In this document: piece by piece, positions 8,411 to 17,443 of the stretch
Layout of the letters: each line of letters begins with the position of its first letter
Position numbering within the stretch: position 1 is the first letter of the stretch
NCBI GenBank assembly: GCA_032353305.1
Contig: JAUCNG010383370.1
Coordinates: 1-17,443 of the forward strand
Reading direction: 5' to 3'
Length of the DNA: 17,443 nucleotides
Source of the DNA: Cephalothrix spiralis
Lineage: Eukaryota > Nemertea > Palaeonemertea > Archinemertea > Cephalotrichidae
The notes under the pieces: generated by a model
Seen by the model: only the letters and a program-made list of their open reading frames with translations
Told to the model about the DNA's origin: nothing
Database searches by the model: none
Translations under genes and position numbers: made by a program

Positions 8411-9436
8411 TATAACACAATTTAATTCACGGATAATGGTATTATAGGGATAATATTAAGTAAATATTTTTATAAACTTAAAATTTTCCTTAAGATCTGG
8501 TTAGCTTCCGACTTAATTTAATATTGACCAATTTATTGAATTGAAATTAATATTTACCTTACTTATAAATGATATAATGCACACTTTATTTAAATTAAGT
8601 CTTACAAATTTTCATAAAATTAAAATATTAAACGTCCATGTCTTATTAACTTATTAATAGAAATCATATTTGTTTCATTGCTGCACAATTGGGTTATTTT
8701 GTAAACAATTTTATCAGATAATATCATGTCGATGATCCAAGACTATTAATATGCCGTTGTAAGTACTTTATGTCCAATCTTTGGCCCATGAAGTGCTTAC
8801 ATGGAAGTACGATTTTCCCATGAAAACAAGCAGAACGATTTCAAATTTGAGATGATTACCAATATTTTGAACTATGGATTCATACCAGGTCATTAAAAGC
8901 TCTGTTGGGAATTTGTTTATTTTCAAACTGGCCTACAGGGGATCTGTACTGAGTAAACGTATTATTTGAATTTATTAATGCCTATTTATTAAATTTGAAT
9001 ATGTAAGTATTGAAATATTTGTAAAATCAATTTTGTTTAATAGCCAATTCTAAGTATAATATAATGACTCTTATGAAATTTTAACAACGGTGAAAATGTC
9101 AATAACTATATTTCATGAAATTTTTAACTTTTTGTAGCAGTTATTTTTGTGGTTTTTGGTTAACCATGGAAATGAGTTTTTTTGTAGGAGTAATCGTCGA
9201 TGGCATTATTATGATGAATACAAATGTACACACATTTGTAAATCTATTTCAAAATCATATACATCAATAGTATTAGTATTTGACTCAATAGTATAAAAGT
9301 TATTGGTTTCATCCATTTTTAAATATTTATTTTATAATAGTGTTTAGGGTATATGTATGCTATGGGATCAAGATCTTATATAGCTTTTTGTTTGCAAAAG
9401 TAAGGGAGAGGAGAAAGATTTTGTTGATCACTTATT
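8411..9436. other. AT-rich non-coding region with one hairpin
   Basis: No gene is recognised. A 15-bp stem with two mismatched positions, TGTAAGTACTTTATG (8758-8772) with CATGAAGTGCTTACA (8787-8801) and a 14-base loop, could form a short hairpin. About 8560-8650 resembles 6170-6245. Nothing else stands out. Confidence 0.6.
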
Positions 9437-9530
9437 CAGTGTGTCCCAATATTATGGAAAACAGCCAGATCATGGTATTCTCTTCAATATTTCAATAATT
9501 GCAAAAATTACCTATTTGAGAATTTTTCAT
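9437..9530. repeat. Extra copy of the left end of the adjacent TA-flanked element
   Basis: CAGTGTGTCCCAATATTATG starts at 9437 and is followed by CAATATTTCAATAATTGCAA and ATTTGAGAA. The same order recurs at 9605-9700. It looks like a solo or truncated end of the same Tc1/mariner-like family lying directly upstream of a more complete copy. It has no TA immediately before it (TT instead) and lacks the TGACGTCA palindrome, which reads GATCATGG here. Confidence 0.65.
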
Positions 9531-9604
9531 TATATATGTATATGTGTGCATGTAAATGATTTAAAGAATAAAATTCATAGACTGATACATGTTACTTGGA
9601 TGTA

Positions 9605-10175
9605 CAGTATGTCCCAAAATTATGAAAAAAAGCCAGATGACGTCATATTGTGAAAAAATTATGAATATTTCAATAATTGCAAAAGTACATATTTGAGAAC
9701 ATGGTCTTCTCTCCCTAATCAAACAGATTTGGTGCAGATCGGTTCATAACTATGGGAGTTACTAATACTATGATTCTTCCGAAGGACTTCTGGTTTCATT
9801 TCCCCCTAATTTCCATACCGAATTGAGAGAATGCTATTTTTAATCACTCTAAAATTAAGCTGGAATTTTTCAGTTTATTTCAATTTTCAATATTTTTTGT
9901 GAATACGGTAGTAAATTGAATAGTCAATTTGAAAAAATTAAAAAGTCATAAAAGTCACATTTCCGAGAATCTCATTTTTGAGAAAGGACGTTCATTTGGG
10001 GAAATTTAACATTTTTGTCCTTTGGGGAAATTTATGTAGCTCAGTTGTTGTAATACAGATTTGCACCAAATGTATTTCATTGGTAAGAGAAGACCACTAG
10101 TAGCGATATCGTCAATTCATGATTAAGTCACAATATGACGTCATCGGGCTGTTTTCCATAATATTGGGACACCTG
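9605..10175. mobile_element. 571-bp Tc1/mariner-like non-autonomous element with TA target duplication
   Basis: The element begins CAGTATGTCCCAAAATTATG at 9605 and ends in the inverted form CATAATATTGGGACACCTG at 10175. TA is present immediately outside both ends (9603-9604 and 10176-10177). The outer 48-bp arm (9605-9652) matches 10129-10175 at about 42 of 48 positions. An inner inverted block (9702-9735 versus 10063-10096) also pairs at about 28 of 34. Both outer arms contain the palindrome TGACGTCA (9638-9645, 10136-10143). CAGT(R)TGTCCCA ends and TA duplications are typical of Tc1/mariner-type MITEs. No transposase is seen in the AT-rich centre. Confidence 0.75.
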
Positions 10176-10177
10176 TA

Positions 10178-12048
10178 TTATAAGAAGCCAACACACAGTG
10201 GCCTGTTTTATAGACTTAAAAAATTATTCTATAGAGTCAAACAGAGTCATCAGACTATGTACAGTGATTTGATTGTTAATAAAGCTACATATTGTACATG
10301 GTTATAGGCTAGTTATTTATAATACCTCATTTAAAAGTACATTTGATTTTTTGTTGTTGTCCTTACAAAAAAAATGGCAGCATTATGTTTGTGCAACCAA
10401 TATCAGTAATCATTTGACTGAAATAATGTTAGTATGTAAGTCAAAATATAAAATGCTCCTTTCAAAAGTAAATCATAACTTGATGAGAAATTGATAGTAC
10501 ATGTATTTAAAATTTAGCCAATTGCTTTAAAATTTGGAAACCTGTGAGTATCGATATAAAACTCTCACAACAAGTGTCATCTCACTTTGAAAGTGTCGTT
10601 TTGATTTGAAAGTGCAAAAATCATGTCAATGTTGCCCCCAGGTTTGTAAAATCAATTATATTTCTATCTGTATATCGCTTTTGTGGTTTTCATGATTTTA
10701 AAGTTCGATTAACATATTTCCTTTTTAAGTGTTCACAAGTTCAATCATAATACACTTGATATCTTTTCTCACGGGTAACCAATAGGTTTGAAATGATCAT
10801 TGATTCTTATATAAAATATAGTGCCAGGTTCAGAATGATCCTTTATTGATTTTAAATAATTTCGTGAGATTTGATAATGTATTTTAAAAAGTCAGCAAAC
10901 ACAAAATTTTAAAAATAACTGCTGTGCGCTTTACAAATGTAATTAGTTGTCTTGAAAACTTAAAAATGTCAAGAAAGTTCTAAATTGGCTAAAATGACAT
11001 GGAAATTGAAAAAATACATTAGGTAAAAGCCTGAAAATGTCATGGAAATTTATTTCAAGAAGAAATTACATGTATGCATGCACTCTGATAACCTTTTGGG
11101 CGGAAGTCCAAATTTCATCATTTTGAATTTATTTTTTGCCTAAACTGATTGCTTTGGGGACACATGTGTCGTTAATAATATATATTTGTAACAATTATTT
11201 TTGAATTGGTTATTTAAGATTTAAGTACCTTCAAGTACTATTTAAAGTAGCTTAAGTACTCAATGAGTATACATAAGGTGTATGGGTAATGATCAAATTT
11301 GGAATGATTCTCACGTTTCACGACGACAAGTTTTCTCACGAGGGTCGTGATTGTCTATTTTTAGGGGGGACGTTATGTTTTCAATTTCAATTGTACTGAC
11401 TGATTTATTGTAAAACGTGCGTGATAATGATCGTTTTTAATAATAACCACTTTGACCTATCTCATAAAGCTGAGAATAGGTCAAATTTTAAAAGTTTAAT
11501 TTATATTATTAACTCAGTAAGAACTCGGTTCATTTAGAACATGTCACTTGGGAATATAACATATAAATAATTTCGCAGAAAGACTGTTTTAATTTTTCTG
11601 GTAAATATTTGTACAATTTTGTTAGTTAATGGGTTTAATATTATGGATTCATTCATAAGGTAATTGTTATATATGAAATGGTAGAAATATTATTTCTTGT
11701 TATTGCTTTTGATGTTATTCATTTTGAAATAATTTTATATAAAATGAATGTTATTTGTTTTGACTGGAAAGTAATTGCATAATGCCGAAATGTGGTAGAT
11801 ATTTGGGAAGAGTCACATTTCCGACACATGAAATGACATTCGTTTTAGAAAAAATAGAGAAATTCAACTTAACATCAATTTTTTATGAACGTCATTCATT
11901 GTGTGAAAATTCAGGAAAAATTGAGTTGTTGTCATATATGATTTGATCATCATAGTGAAAGTAATTTGACTATTATTTAAATGTTAATTTCCAATTAACA
12001 CCCTCCTTTGATTAATTTTAATTATATTCTTTTTAAATCCTTTTATAG
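10178..12048 (+). other. AT-rich non-coding region upstream of the first PHLPP coding exon
   Basis: No protein family is recognised here. A diverged dispersed-repeat copy lies at about 10955-11060 (AATGACATGGAAATTGAAAA, AATGTCATGGAAATTT). Repeated AAGTACT motifs cluster at 11221-11265. A hairpin, TTTGACCTATCTCA (11451-11464) with TGAGAATAGGTCAAA (11471-11485), pairs with one bulge. The last bases form the acceptor tttttaaatccttttatag (to 12048). The 5' exon that must precede it was not found. Confidence 0.6.
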
Positions 12049-12686
12049 GGATCAATTCACCCTCCACCCGGCAACTCGTGCCCAACGCCGCCGGGTCCTT
12101 GTCATGGCGTACCGATCCGATGACCCCGATCATGTGGGAATGGACCCAGATCCGATCGTCAGGACTTACAGATCAAAAACACAGGCCTGGTGGAACTCCA
12201 AAGAATTTATAGAGGAGGACCACGAATTTGTTTATAAAGATTCTGACAAAACTTGGGGATCCAAGGATTTATGGTATATATCAGACTCATTTATGGATAT
12301 GAACTCAACTAACGTGGTTTCAAACTGCTACCGGAAGCCAGCAAAAGTGCATCTGAAATTACCGGAAGAAACAGATGCTTGGCTGGACCAGGATACCAAT
12401 CATGGATTTATCAGAGTTTATCATGCACAGCCCGGTTCTTTATCCTCTGAGTTGGTCCCTTGTACATTAACGACTACTGCACAGGCGATATGCTTAGAGA
12501 TGGGGCAAAGTACGAATGCTCTACATGTTCAATTTAACGGTGATATAATTCAGAGGGTGGATCCCTATCAATATCCACTTTCAGTACAAAATGACTTCTT
12601 AAGGAGCATAGGATATACTGATAATAGCAGGATTCAGAGAGAGGGAGCAAGCAGAGATCTGGCATTTTTAATCAAATTTTACTTTG
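12049..12686 (+). CDS. PHLPP: PHLPP-type phosphatase, first recognised exon: N-terminal extension plus RA/ubiquitin-like domain
   Basis: The exon runs from acceptor ccttttatag to donor TACTTTG|gtaagt. A probable start Met is at 12104 in a good context (GTCATGG), giving 194 codons plus one base. The frame is open further upstream to the exon edge, so an earlier start in another exon is possible. Residues 1-100 are an acidic/aromatic extension with TQAWWNSKEF and WGSKDLWYISDSF, which I do not recognise. Residues about 101-194 (GFIRVYHA, LVPCTLTTTAQAICLEMG, VQFNGDIIQRVDPYQYPL, FLRSIGY, RIQREGASRDL) match the region before the PH domain of vertebrate PHLPP1/2. PHLPP enzymes remove the hydrophobic-motif phosphate of Akt and PKC. 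Confidence 0.9.
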
Positions 12687-13970
12687 GTAAGTATCCTTTT
12701 TATCTTCTAGTTTGGATTTTGCTACCCAGTTTTGAGCTCTGGTCTCGGTAGTTAATGATATATTTTTTTTAATACGGTAAGTAGTTAATGATATGGATAT
12801 CTATTCTTAATGGAAATAACAACACTTTATAAAAAGTCATAGCACATGGTGGCTACTAACCCTGGAAAAGTCAGGAAAATTTTTGCTTTATGATGGCCGG
12901 GGATGGGTGGGTATTAAACATGTCAAAATACAATTTTTTCCCACCCCTTTCTTACGCGGTGTAAAATAGCAAAAAGTGCAAAATGGGCGGGTGTTACCAA
13001 AAGAAGGTCTAGTGGAAAAAAGGCAAAAGTACAATACCGAATCCTATTTTATGAATTTCTTCAGCCTTCTTAAAGCAAAAAAATGAATGCAGAAGAAATT
13101 CATAAAATAGGATTCGGTATTGTACTTTTGCCTTTTTCCACTAGGCCTACTTTTAGTAACATATTATTACGTTATTACATGGGAAATTGTAAGTTGCAAT
13201 AGAAAATTATATATGCCAGTCTGCATCATTTCACAATCGCATAGGCTGCTTGAATTTCGGCTTAAACGCTAAAACACTTTTAGAAGCATCAACGTCCATT
13301 TAGAATCAATTTGTCGCACTAAATTTGGAGTTATTTCGTAAATTCATTGTATTGTATTAAGATACATACTGACATTTTCATGCGGAAAAAATAATTGAAA
13401 TTAGACCCAGTTTACGGATAGGGTGATAAATAAATATTAAACATTATTTACGGAATTCAGGCAAGCAAATATAATATTTCATTGTGCAAATAATTGATGA
13501 GTATTATAAGGCTTATGACCAATGCAGGATGTTTACTGATATTTTCCTGTTATACATATAGCCTTAAAAAGCATTTTTCTTCATTAATGTGCCCTGATTA
13601 GTTTTTGCTTTCAAGCTACATGTATATTTACATGTTGTAACTTAAATAGTTTTTCAAATTTGAGGCAGAATCGAAATTAGATAATGCTAAACAGTATTTC
13701 TGCTCTCTTATATTCTTCACGACAAAGTATTTGTCGTATACGACTTTTTCATGACAAATCATTTGCCGCTAAAGAATCATTTTATCTTGTGCTAGGTCAA
13801 GCATTTTTTTTAAAGGGGCACTCTGTAGAATAATTTATATACATATTTTGAATTCTAAATTCTTTTATTTTATGTGATCGAACATTGTAAATCTAAAAGT
13901 TAATATTTTTTGCAAATATCTCAAAATTTGGTATCTCCTGCCAAATGTATTTTCTTTTTCTATTTCTTAG
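12687..13970 (+). other. PHLPP intron with foldback element
   Basis: This 1284-bp intron runs from gtaagt to acceptor tatttcttag (13961-13970), phase 1. It carries a diverged repeat fragment at about 12840-12885 (GGTGGCTACTAACCCTGG, AAGTCAGGAAAATTTTT), the 170-bp foldback at 12992-13161, and a pair of adjacent small palindromes, ACGACAAAGTATTTGTCGT (13719-13737) and its diverged relative ATGACAAATCATTTGCCGC (13751-13769). The rest (13162-13710) is featureless AT-rich sequence. Confidence 0.75.
12992..13161. mobile_element. 170-bp near-perfect foldback (MITE-like) in PHLPP intron
   Basis: The inner arms 13011-13062 and 13092-13142 pair over 51-52 bases. They include AAGTACAATACCGAATCC and its complement and differ by only one A in a homopolymer run. 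The outer arms (12992-13010 versus 13143-13161) continue the pairing at roughly 80%. The loop is about 29 bases (13063-13091). No clear target duplication is seen. Transcribed as part of the intron, it would form a very stable hairpin. It could be a MITE or a simple inverted duplication. Confidence 0.8.
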
Positions 13971-14105
13971 GTAAACCTGCCGATGATAGTACATACACAC
14001 GTCATTATCTAACTGGTGTGCTTATGGTCAGAAAAGGGCGTGTTTTTAAAGAATGGTCTGAACGATTTTGTGTTTTATCAGGAACAAGATTGCTAATTTT
14101 CAGAG
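13971..14105 (+). CDS. PHLPP: PHLPP exon, first half of PH domain
   Basis: This 135-nt exon has phase 1 at both ends. The G from the previous exon completes Gly195 (G-KPADDSTYT), and the exon ends TTCAGAG|gtaatt, with the G completed to Asp240 by the next exon. It encodes YLTGVLMVRKGRVFKEWSER and FCVLSGTRLLIF, the beta1-beta4 part of a PH domain with the basic residues K216, R218, K221 and W223. It matches the PHLPP1/2 stretch LSGIYNVRKG..HKWAERLVVLCGTCLIV. The PH domain of PHLPP helps target the enzyme to membranes and to partner kinases. Confidence 0.93.
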
Positions 14106-15138
14106 GTAATTTGATTTTGATATTTCAAAGATACATTAGATAGCGTTGCATATGTAAAATGGTTCATCAATATTTCAATCAACCTATAAGATATAAGCTG
14201 ATGTTGAGTCAGAAAATAAAAAATGATATCATAAAATACCGAATGAACAAAATGATAAGAGCCACAATTTTGAATAACAACGATACATATCCAAGAGGTT
14301 TAAAACCCAAAGTTTGGATTTTTTTAGTGGAAATTATACTTAATTTTATTTCCAAATTGATCCAGGAAAGGTTTTATCTCCCTACCTAAACAAGTATCTG
14401 TTAAATCCAACAATCGATAAGAAAAAAGGCATGTAATATATTCATTTTATCATGCTTATGAGTCGTTATCATGAACTCCTTGCATGCCCTTGCACGAAAA
14501 TCCAAGATCATGCACAAAAATAATTCTCAGTTTGTACTCTCCATTTTACAATTTTGAGTTGACCTATAATTACCTACTTTAAGCCTATTTTATAATTCTT
14601 CCCATATATCCTATACCCAGCATTAATCCAATTTTAAACTTTAGGATCCTTTAAATTTTATGGAATTCCTTTTGAATCTAATAACTTTTGATTTATTTCT
14701 TTTAATCATCTAGGCCCACAAATAGTGAAGTTTTGGGGTATATTGATTAATGTTTCATTTTATAATTGGTTTTAAAATATATAGACCTCAAGTTTTGATA
14801 TATTTTCAACTAACACTTTCAAGTTTATTTTATATATTTCTTAAAAACTTGATCAAAGGCAAACACATTTGAAAATATGCTTTTATTTCCATTTTATTTA
14901 TCTTTAATTTATTATGGATAATTTTAAATTATCCAATTATCCAATTAATATTAGTTCCAATTGATCTCCGGATATCTTTGTTCCAGAAAGTTTATTTTAA
15001 AAATAATATTGACAAGTCTAATTTGTCGCAGGATCTTGAAATTAAATGTAAACGGTAAAAAAAATCCAAAATATATATAATCCCAGTAACACTATCATTA
15101 TCAGAAATATACCTCGAATGTTTTTCCTTTTCTTCTAG
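14106..15138 (+). other. PHLPP intron, featureless
   Basis: This 1033-bp AT-rich intron runs from gtaatt to acceptor tttccttttcttctag (to 15138). The open frame at 14159-14389 has no family signature. I see no clear repeat or mobile element in it. Confidence 0.75.
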
Positions 15139-15320
15139 ATAAAACAAAAAATACAAAACCAACTACAGTACAATTAGCTAAAGGATGGGTTGAAGTTGCA
15201 GAAATCAAAGGACAAAATCTTGTGCTCAAGCTAACTTCTAAACTACAGGGAGATAGATCTGTATATTTAGGATTTAGAAATGCAAGAGACCATAATAAAT
15301 GGTACAAGAGATGTAAAAAG
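15139..15320 (+). CDS. PHLPP: PHLPP exon, second half of PH domain
   Basis: This 182-nt exon enters in phase 1 and leaves in phase 0, covering residues 240-300. It encodes DKTKNTKPTTVQLAKGWVEV, KGQNLVLKLTS, GDRSVYLGFRNARDHNKW and YKRCKK. The C-terminal PH helix with the invariant Trp (W294 in ARDHNKWYKRCKK) is present, matching LAEYQRWQRQASK in vertebrate PHLPP. The donor is AAAAAG|gtaacg. No stop or frameshift interrupts the domain. Confidence 0.93.
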
Positions 15321-16296
15321 GTAACGTTTCATCATCTTTGCTATAAAATTTTAAATATAGTATCCGTATTCATAGTCCTATTCAAAATATGAATAACAAA
15401 AATGTCGTATCGCTCTAAAATATAAAAAAAATACATGCATAAGGCATTTTCAAAATAAGGGCCCTAGCTTTGCTCCCTGCTTTTTTCTTGGAAGGTTGGC
15501 CTCATGAAAGATGCTCCCTGCTCAAATTAGACTTATCTACTCCCTTGCTCCCTTCAACCTTCGAATAGAAATTCTGGTGCTCCGAGACTTGATGAGGCAG
15601 GGGTTCCAATTTTCCTTTCACTAACATTTTTATTCGTACAACCTTTCTCGCCTATTCTTGACCTTACTCTCTCTACCAAAACTTCAAATCTTTAGCAAAT
15701 ATGTTGCCTGATAGAAAGAATGTTTATTGTACACATATTGTTTTGGTTGAAGCTTTACAATACTTAAAAATCTTGTTCAATACATTCATATTTTAAATTG
15801 TTAAAATATTGAATGGGCTTCACTTTTGTAACATTTCAACTAGGCGTAATCCCTCCCAATCAATATTACTAAACGACTGTGATGCAGTACAGAAGTGCTT
15901 GAAGCCATCTGTATTTTAAGTGAGTCCTATGTTATTTAGATATATACCTATTTTCTGTCACAAGGACAGCTCATTGATTTAAAAATAAGGGTTATCTGCG
16001 TATAATGGCTATTTTCATAAATCATTTGCATGCCCATTCATACACCAAGCTAAAAATCAACGCAATCCTTTAACTAAAATCAATTTTTATTTATTTTGTG
16101 GTCAAATGAAGGCCGTTGAACCAAGGACCCTGATTTCTCCGATGAAATACTTTCTGCAGAAAAGCAATGATCTCCGGAGGTGCCAACATGTATAATTGAC
16201 CAGCCTAACTTCGGGCTGAGAATTTCTTCAGAATTTCATGTGCAACAACTCTCTTTTTTGCAATGATATGAATAAAAAATCTTTTCTCTATTTCAG
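15321..16296 (+). other. PHLPP intron, weak repeats only
   Basis: This 976-bp intron runs from gtaacg to acceptor tctctatttcag (to 16296). About 15470-15600 is C/T-richer, with GCTCCCTGC occurring twice (about 15474 and 15514) and the complementary pairs GAAGGTTG/CAACCTTC and GCCTCAT/ATGAGGC, which cross rather than nest. Otherwise it is unremarkable. Confidence 0.7.
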
Positions 16297-16472
16297 GCAA
16301 CCTCTAAATTACCTACTGCTGCCGATCTTTCAAATAGTCATTTGGAATGTATTCCTGAAAGTATTTTTGTAAATATGGATCTTCGTGTATTAAATTTACG
16401 CCACAATGTATTACGGGAACGCCCTCTGGAAGATGATGCATACACTGTTGGGTGGCTAGATGACCTGCCCAG
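16297..16472 (+). CDS. PHLPP: PHLPP exon, PH-LRR linker and first leucine-rich repeats
   Basis: This 176-nt exon enters in phase 0 and leaves in phase 2, covering residues 301 to 358 plus two bases of Arg359. It encodes ADLSNSHLECIPESIF and LRVLNLRHNVLRERP, two leucine-rich repeats, followed by EDDAYTVGWLDDLPR. This parallels vertebrate PHLPP VDLSCYSLEEVPEHLF and ITYLNLRHNFMQLERP. The acidic insert after NVLRERP is longer than I recall for the vertebrate proteins. The donor is CCCAG|gtgagt. LRRs in PHLPP mediate substrate and scaffold contacts. Confidence 0.94.
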
Positions 16473-17034
16473 GTGAGTCATATTTCATACCGTGGATTAT
16501 ATATTAACGTTAAAATAATACAAGTGCCCCATTCCGGTTAGGCTCATACTTCAACGTATTTCGTGCCATAACAATTTACTAGCACTCGTGTTACTTTCTC
16601 GTACTGAAGATGATTATGATTTGGCTATATATCAATGACAACCAAGTTGATGAATTTTCTGTATATACGTCCATCCATATTTGTGTGTCGTCTTTCATAA
16701 ATTCTCCAAATTTTCCACCAAAATCCTTGAATTTTTAATGAGATTCCTGGAGATCGTTGAAAATTCCTTCAATTCTTCAAAAAATCCTGGGCTATTTTCT
16801 GATTCTTTTGATTTGATCTAAAAACGCTTAGTAATATTTTTGTCTGAATCTGGTAATTTAAATTTCTTCGCTCGCGCCGTTGGCGCTCTACATGTCTCTA
16901 TTTTGACAAAGAGTTTTAACATAAAATAAGAACACCAGGTTCGACAAAAATGTTCGTGTTATACGTTTAAATAACTCCTTGGTGATTCACCCTGCTTTAC
17001 GATAAAATCCTAATGTATATTTTTGTTTTTACAG
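16473..17034 (+). other. PHLPP intron with short palindrome
   Basis: This 562-bp intron runs from gtgagt to acceptor tttttgtttttacag (to 17034). It includes a GC-rich palindrome GCGCCGTTGGCGC near 16874-16887 in an otherwise AT-rich setting. About 16715-16800 has TCCTGG/AAATTCC-rich phrases loosely like the dispersed repeat family seen upstream. Confidence 0.7.
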
Positions 17035-17181
17035 ATTTCAGTTCTTATCAAGCTTGAACCTTGCGGATAATGACCTCAGATCATTTCCAAATGTTGTGTG
17101 TGAAATTAAAACTTTAACTGAGCTAAATTTGTCATCGAATAAGATTGAAGAAATAAGCCCTGAAATAAAGGAACTTACTAA
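17035..17181 (+). CDS. PHLPP: PHLPP exon, further leucine-rich repeats
   Basis: This 147-nt exon is entered with one base that completes Arg359. It encodes FQFLSSLNLADNDLRSFP, NVVCEIKTLTELNLSSNKI and EEISPEIKELT, leaving two bases (AA) for the next codon. It is almost the family reading LKGLNLSHNKLGLFP, LLCEISTLTELNLSCN. The donor is ACTAA|gtaagt. The LRR array continues beyond the window, as do the PP2C-type catalytic domain and C-terminal tail. The visible protein totals about 407 residues from the proposed Met. Confidence 0.94.
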
Positions 17182-17382
17182 GTAAGTAAAAAGTTTTTAT
17201 AATTTAGATGAATAACACTTTGTATTTGAGTCAAATGTTGCCATATTTGTTGAAGTTCATTACCACGCTCATGTTTATGTAGCAACGTGAGCCTATAGAT
17301 AGGGCATAATTTTCCGGATTATCCCGTCTACTACATTTGGGAGGGTCCAGATGGGGTTAAAGGGGAAAGACGGGGGAAACCC
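17182..17382 (+). other. PHLPP intron, 5' part
   Basis: AT-rich intron sequence follows the gtaagt donor and becomes GC-richer and purine-rich from about 17335 (GGGGTTAAAGGGGAAAGACG) into the minisatellite. The acceptor lies outside the window. Confidence 0.7.
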
Positions 17383-17430
17383 AAACGGAGACGGGAAATG
17401 AAAACTAAACGGAAACGGAGACGGGAAATG
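17383..17430. repeat. Minisatellite, 30-bp period, running to the window edge
   Basis: The 18-mer AAACGGAGACGGGAAATG occurs exactly at 17383-17400 and again at 17413-17430, with a shorter AAACGGA echo between them. The purine-rich context begins upstream at about 17355. With only two full units before the window ends, array length is unknown. Confidence 0.7.
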
Positions 17431-17443
17431 GAATAATAACATA

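Noticed and set aside
14159-14389. 76-codon open frame after the PH exon
   Set aside because: It lies in a PHLPP intron, is AT-rich and low in information, with no family match.
15101-15307. 68-codon open frame on the minus strand
   Set aside because: It is the antisense shadow of the second PH-domain exon.

Overview
This window is animal nuclear DNA: intron-rich, strongly AT-rich, and full of short non-autonomous transposons and diverged repeats. It carries parts of two protein-coding genes, both on the + strand. I recognised both from conserved protein signatures in exons with matching GT/AG splice sites and matching phases. Their combination (a NELF subunit and a PH-LRR phosphatase) points to a metazoan, and the repeat load and protein divergence suggest an invertebrate. 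I cannot name the phylum.

Layout. (1) Positions 1-2798 hold the 3' end of the NELFCD (TH1) gene, with four coding exons at 270-365, 711-851, 1725-1854 and a tiny terminal exon at 2764-2798. They encode the last 133 residues of this Pol II pausing factor. A likely poly(A) signal lies at 3305-3310. The introns carry a structured GC-richer insert (about 410-560), a CpG-rich block with a repeated short motif (about 1140-1585), a 62-bp hAT-like mini-element (1934-1995) and an imperfect duplication (2259-2460). (2) Positions 3311-12048 have no recognisable coding sequence. They are a mix of intergenic DNA and probably the 5' UTR/first-intron region of the next gene, and contain two inverted-repeat elements (7846-8006 and 9605-10175), a 60-bp tandem duplication and several copies of a diverged dispersed repeat. 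(3) Positions 12049-17181 hold the first five recognisable coding exons of a PHLPP-type phosphatase. They encode an N-terminal extension, a ubiquitin/RA-like domain, a PH domain and the first leucine-rich repeats. The remaining LRRs and the PP2C catalytic domain lie beyond the right edge. A near-perfect 170-bp foldback sits in the first of these introns, and a 30-bp-period minisatellite begins at the right edge.

The two genes are neighbours in the same orientation but have unrelated jobs: NELF-C/D acts in nuclear transcription elongation control, and PHLPP dephosphorylates Akt/PKC-type kinases at membranes and in the cytosol. I see no evidence of an operon, CRISPR, prokaryotic or viral gene, or of a new multi-gene system. 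The most unusual content is in the small transposon-like structures.
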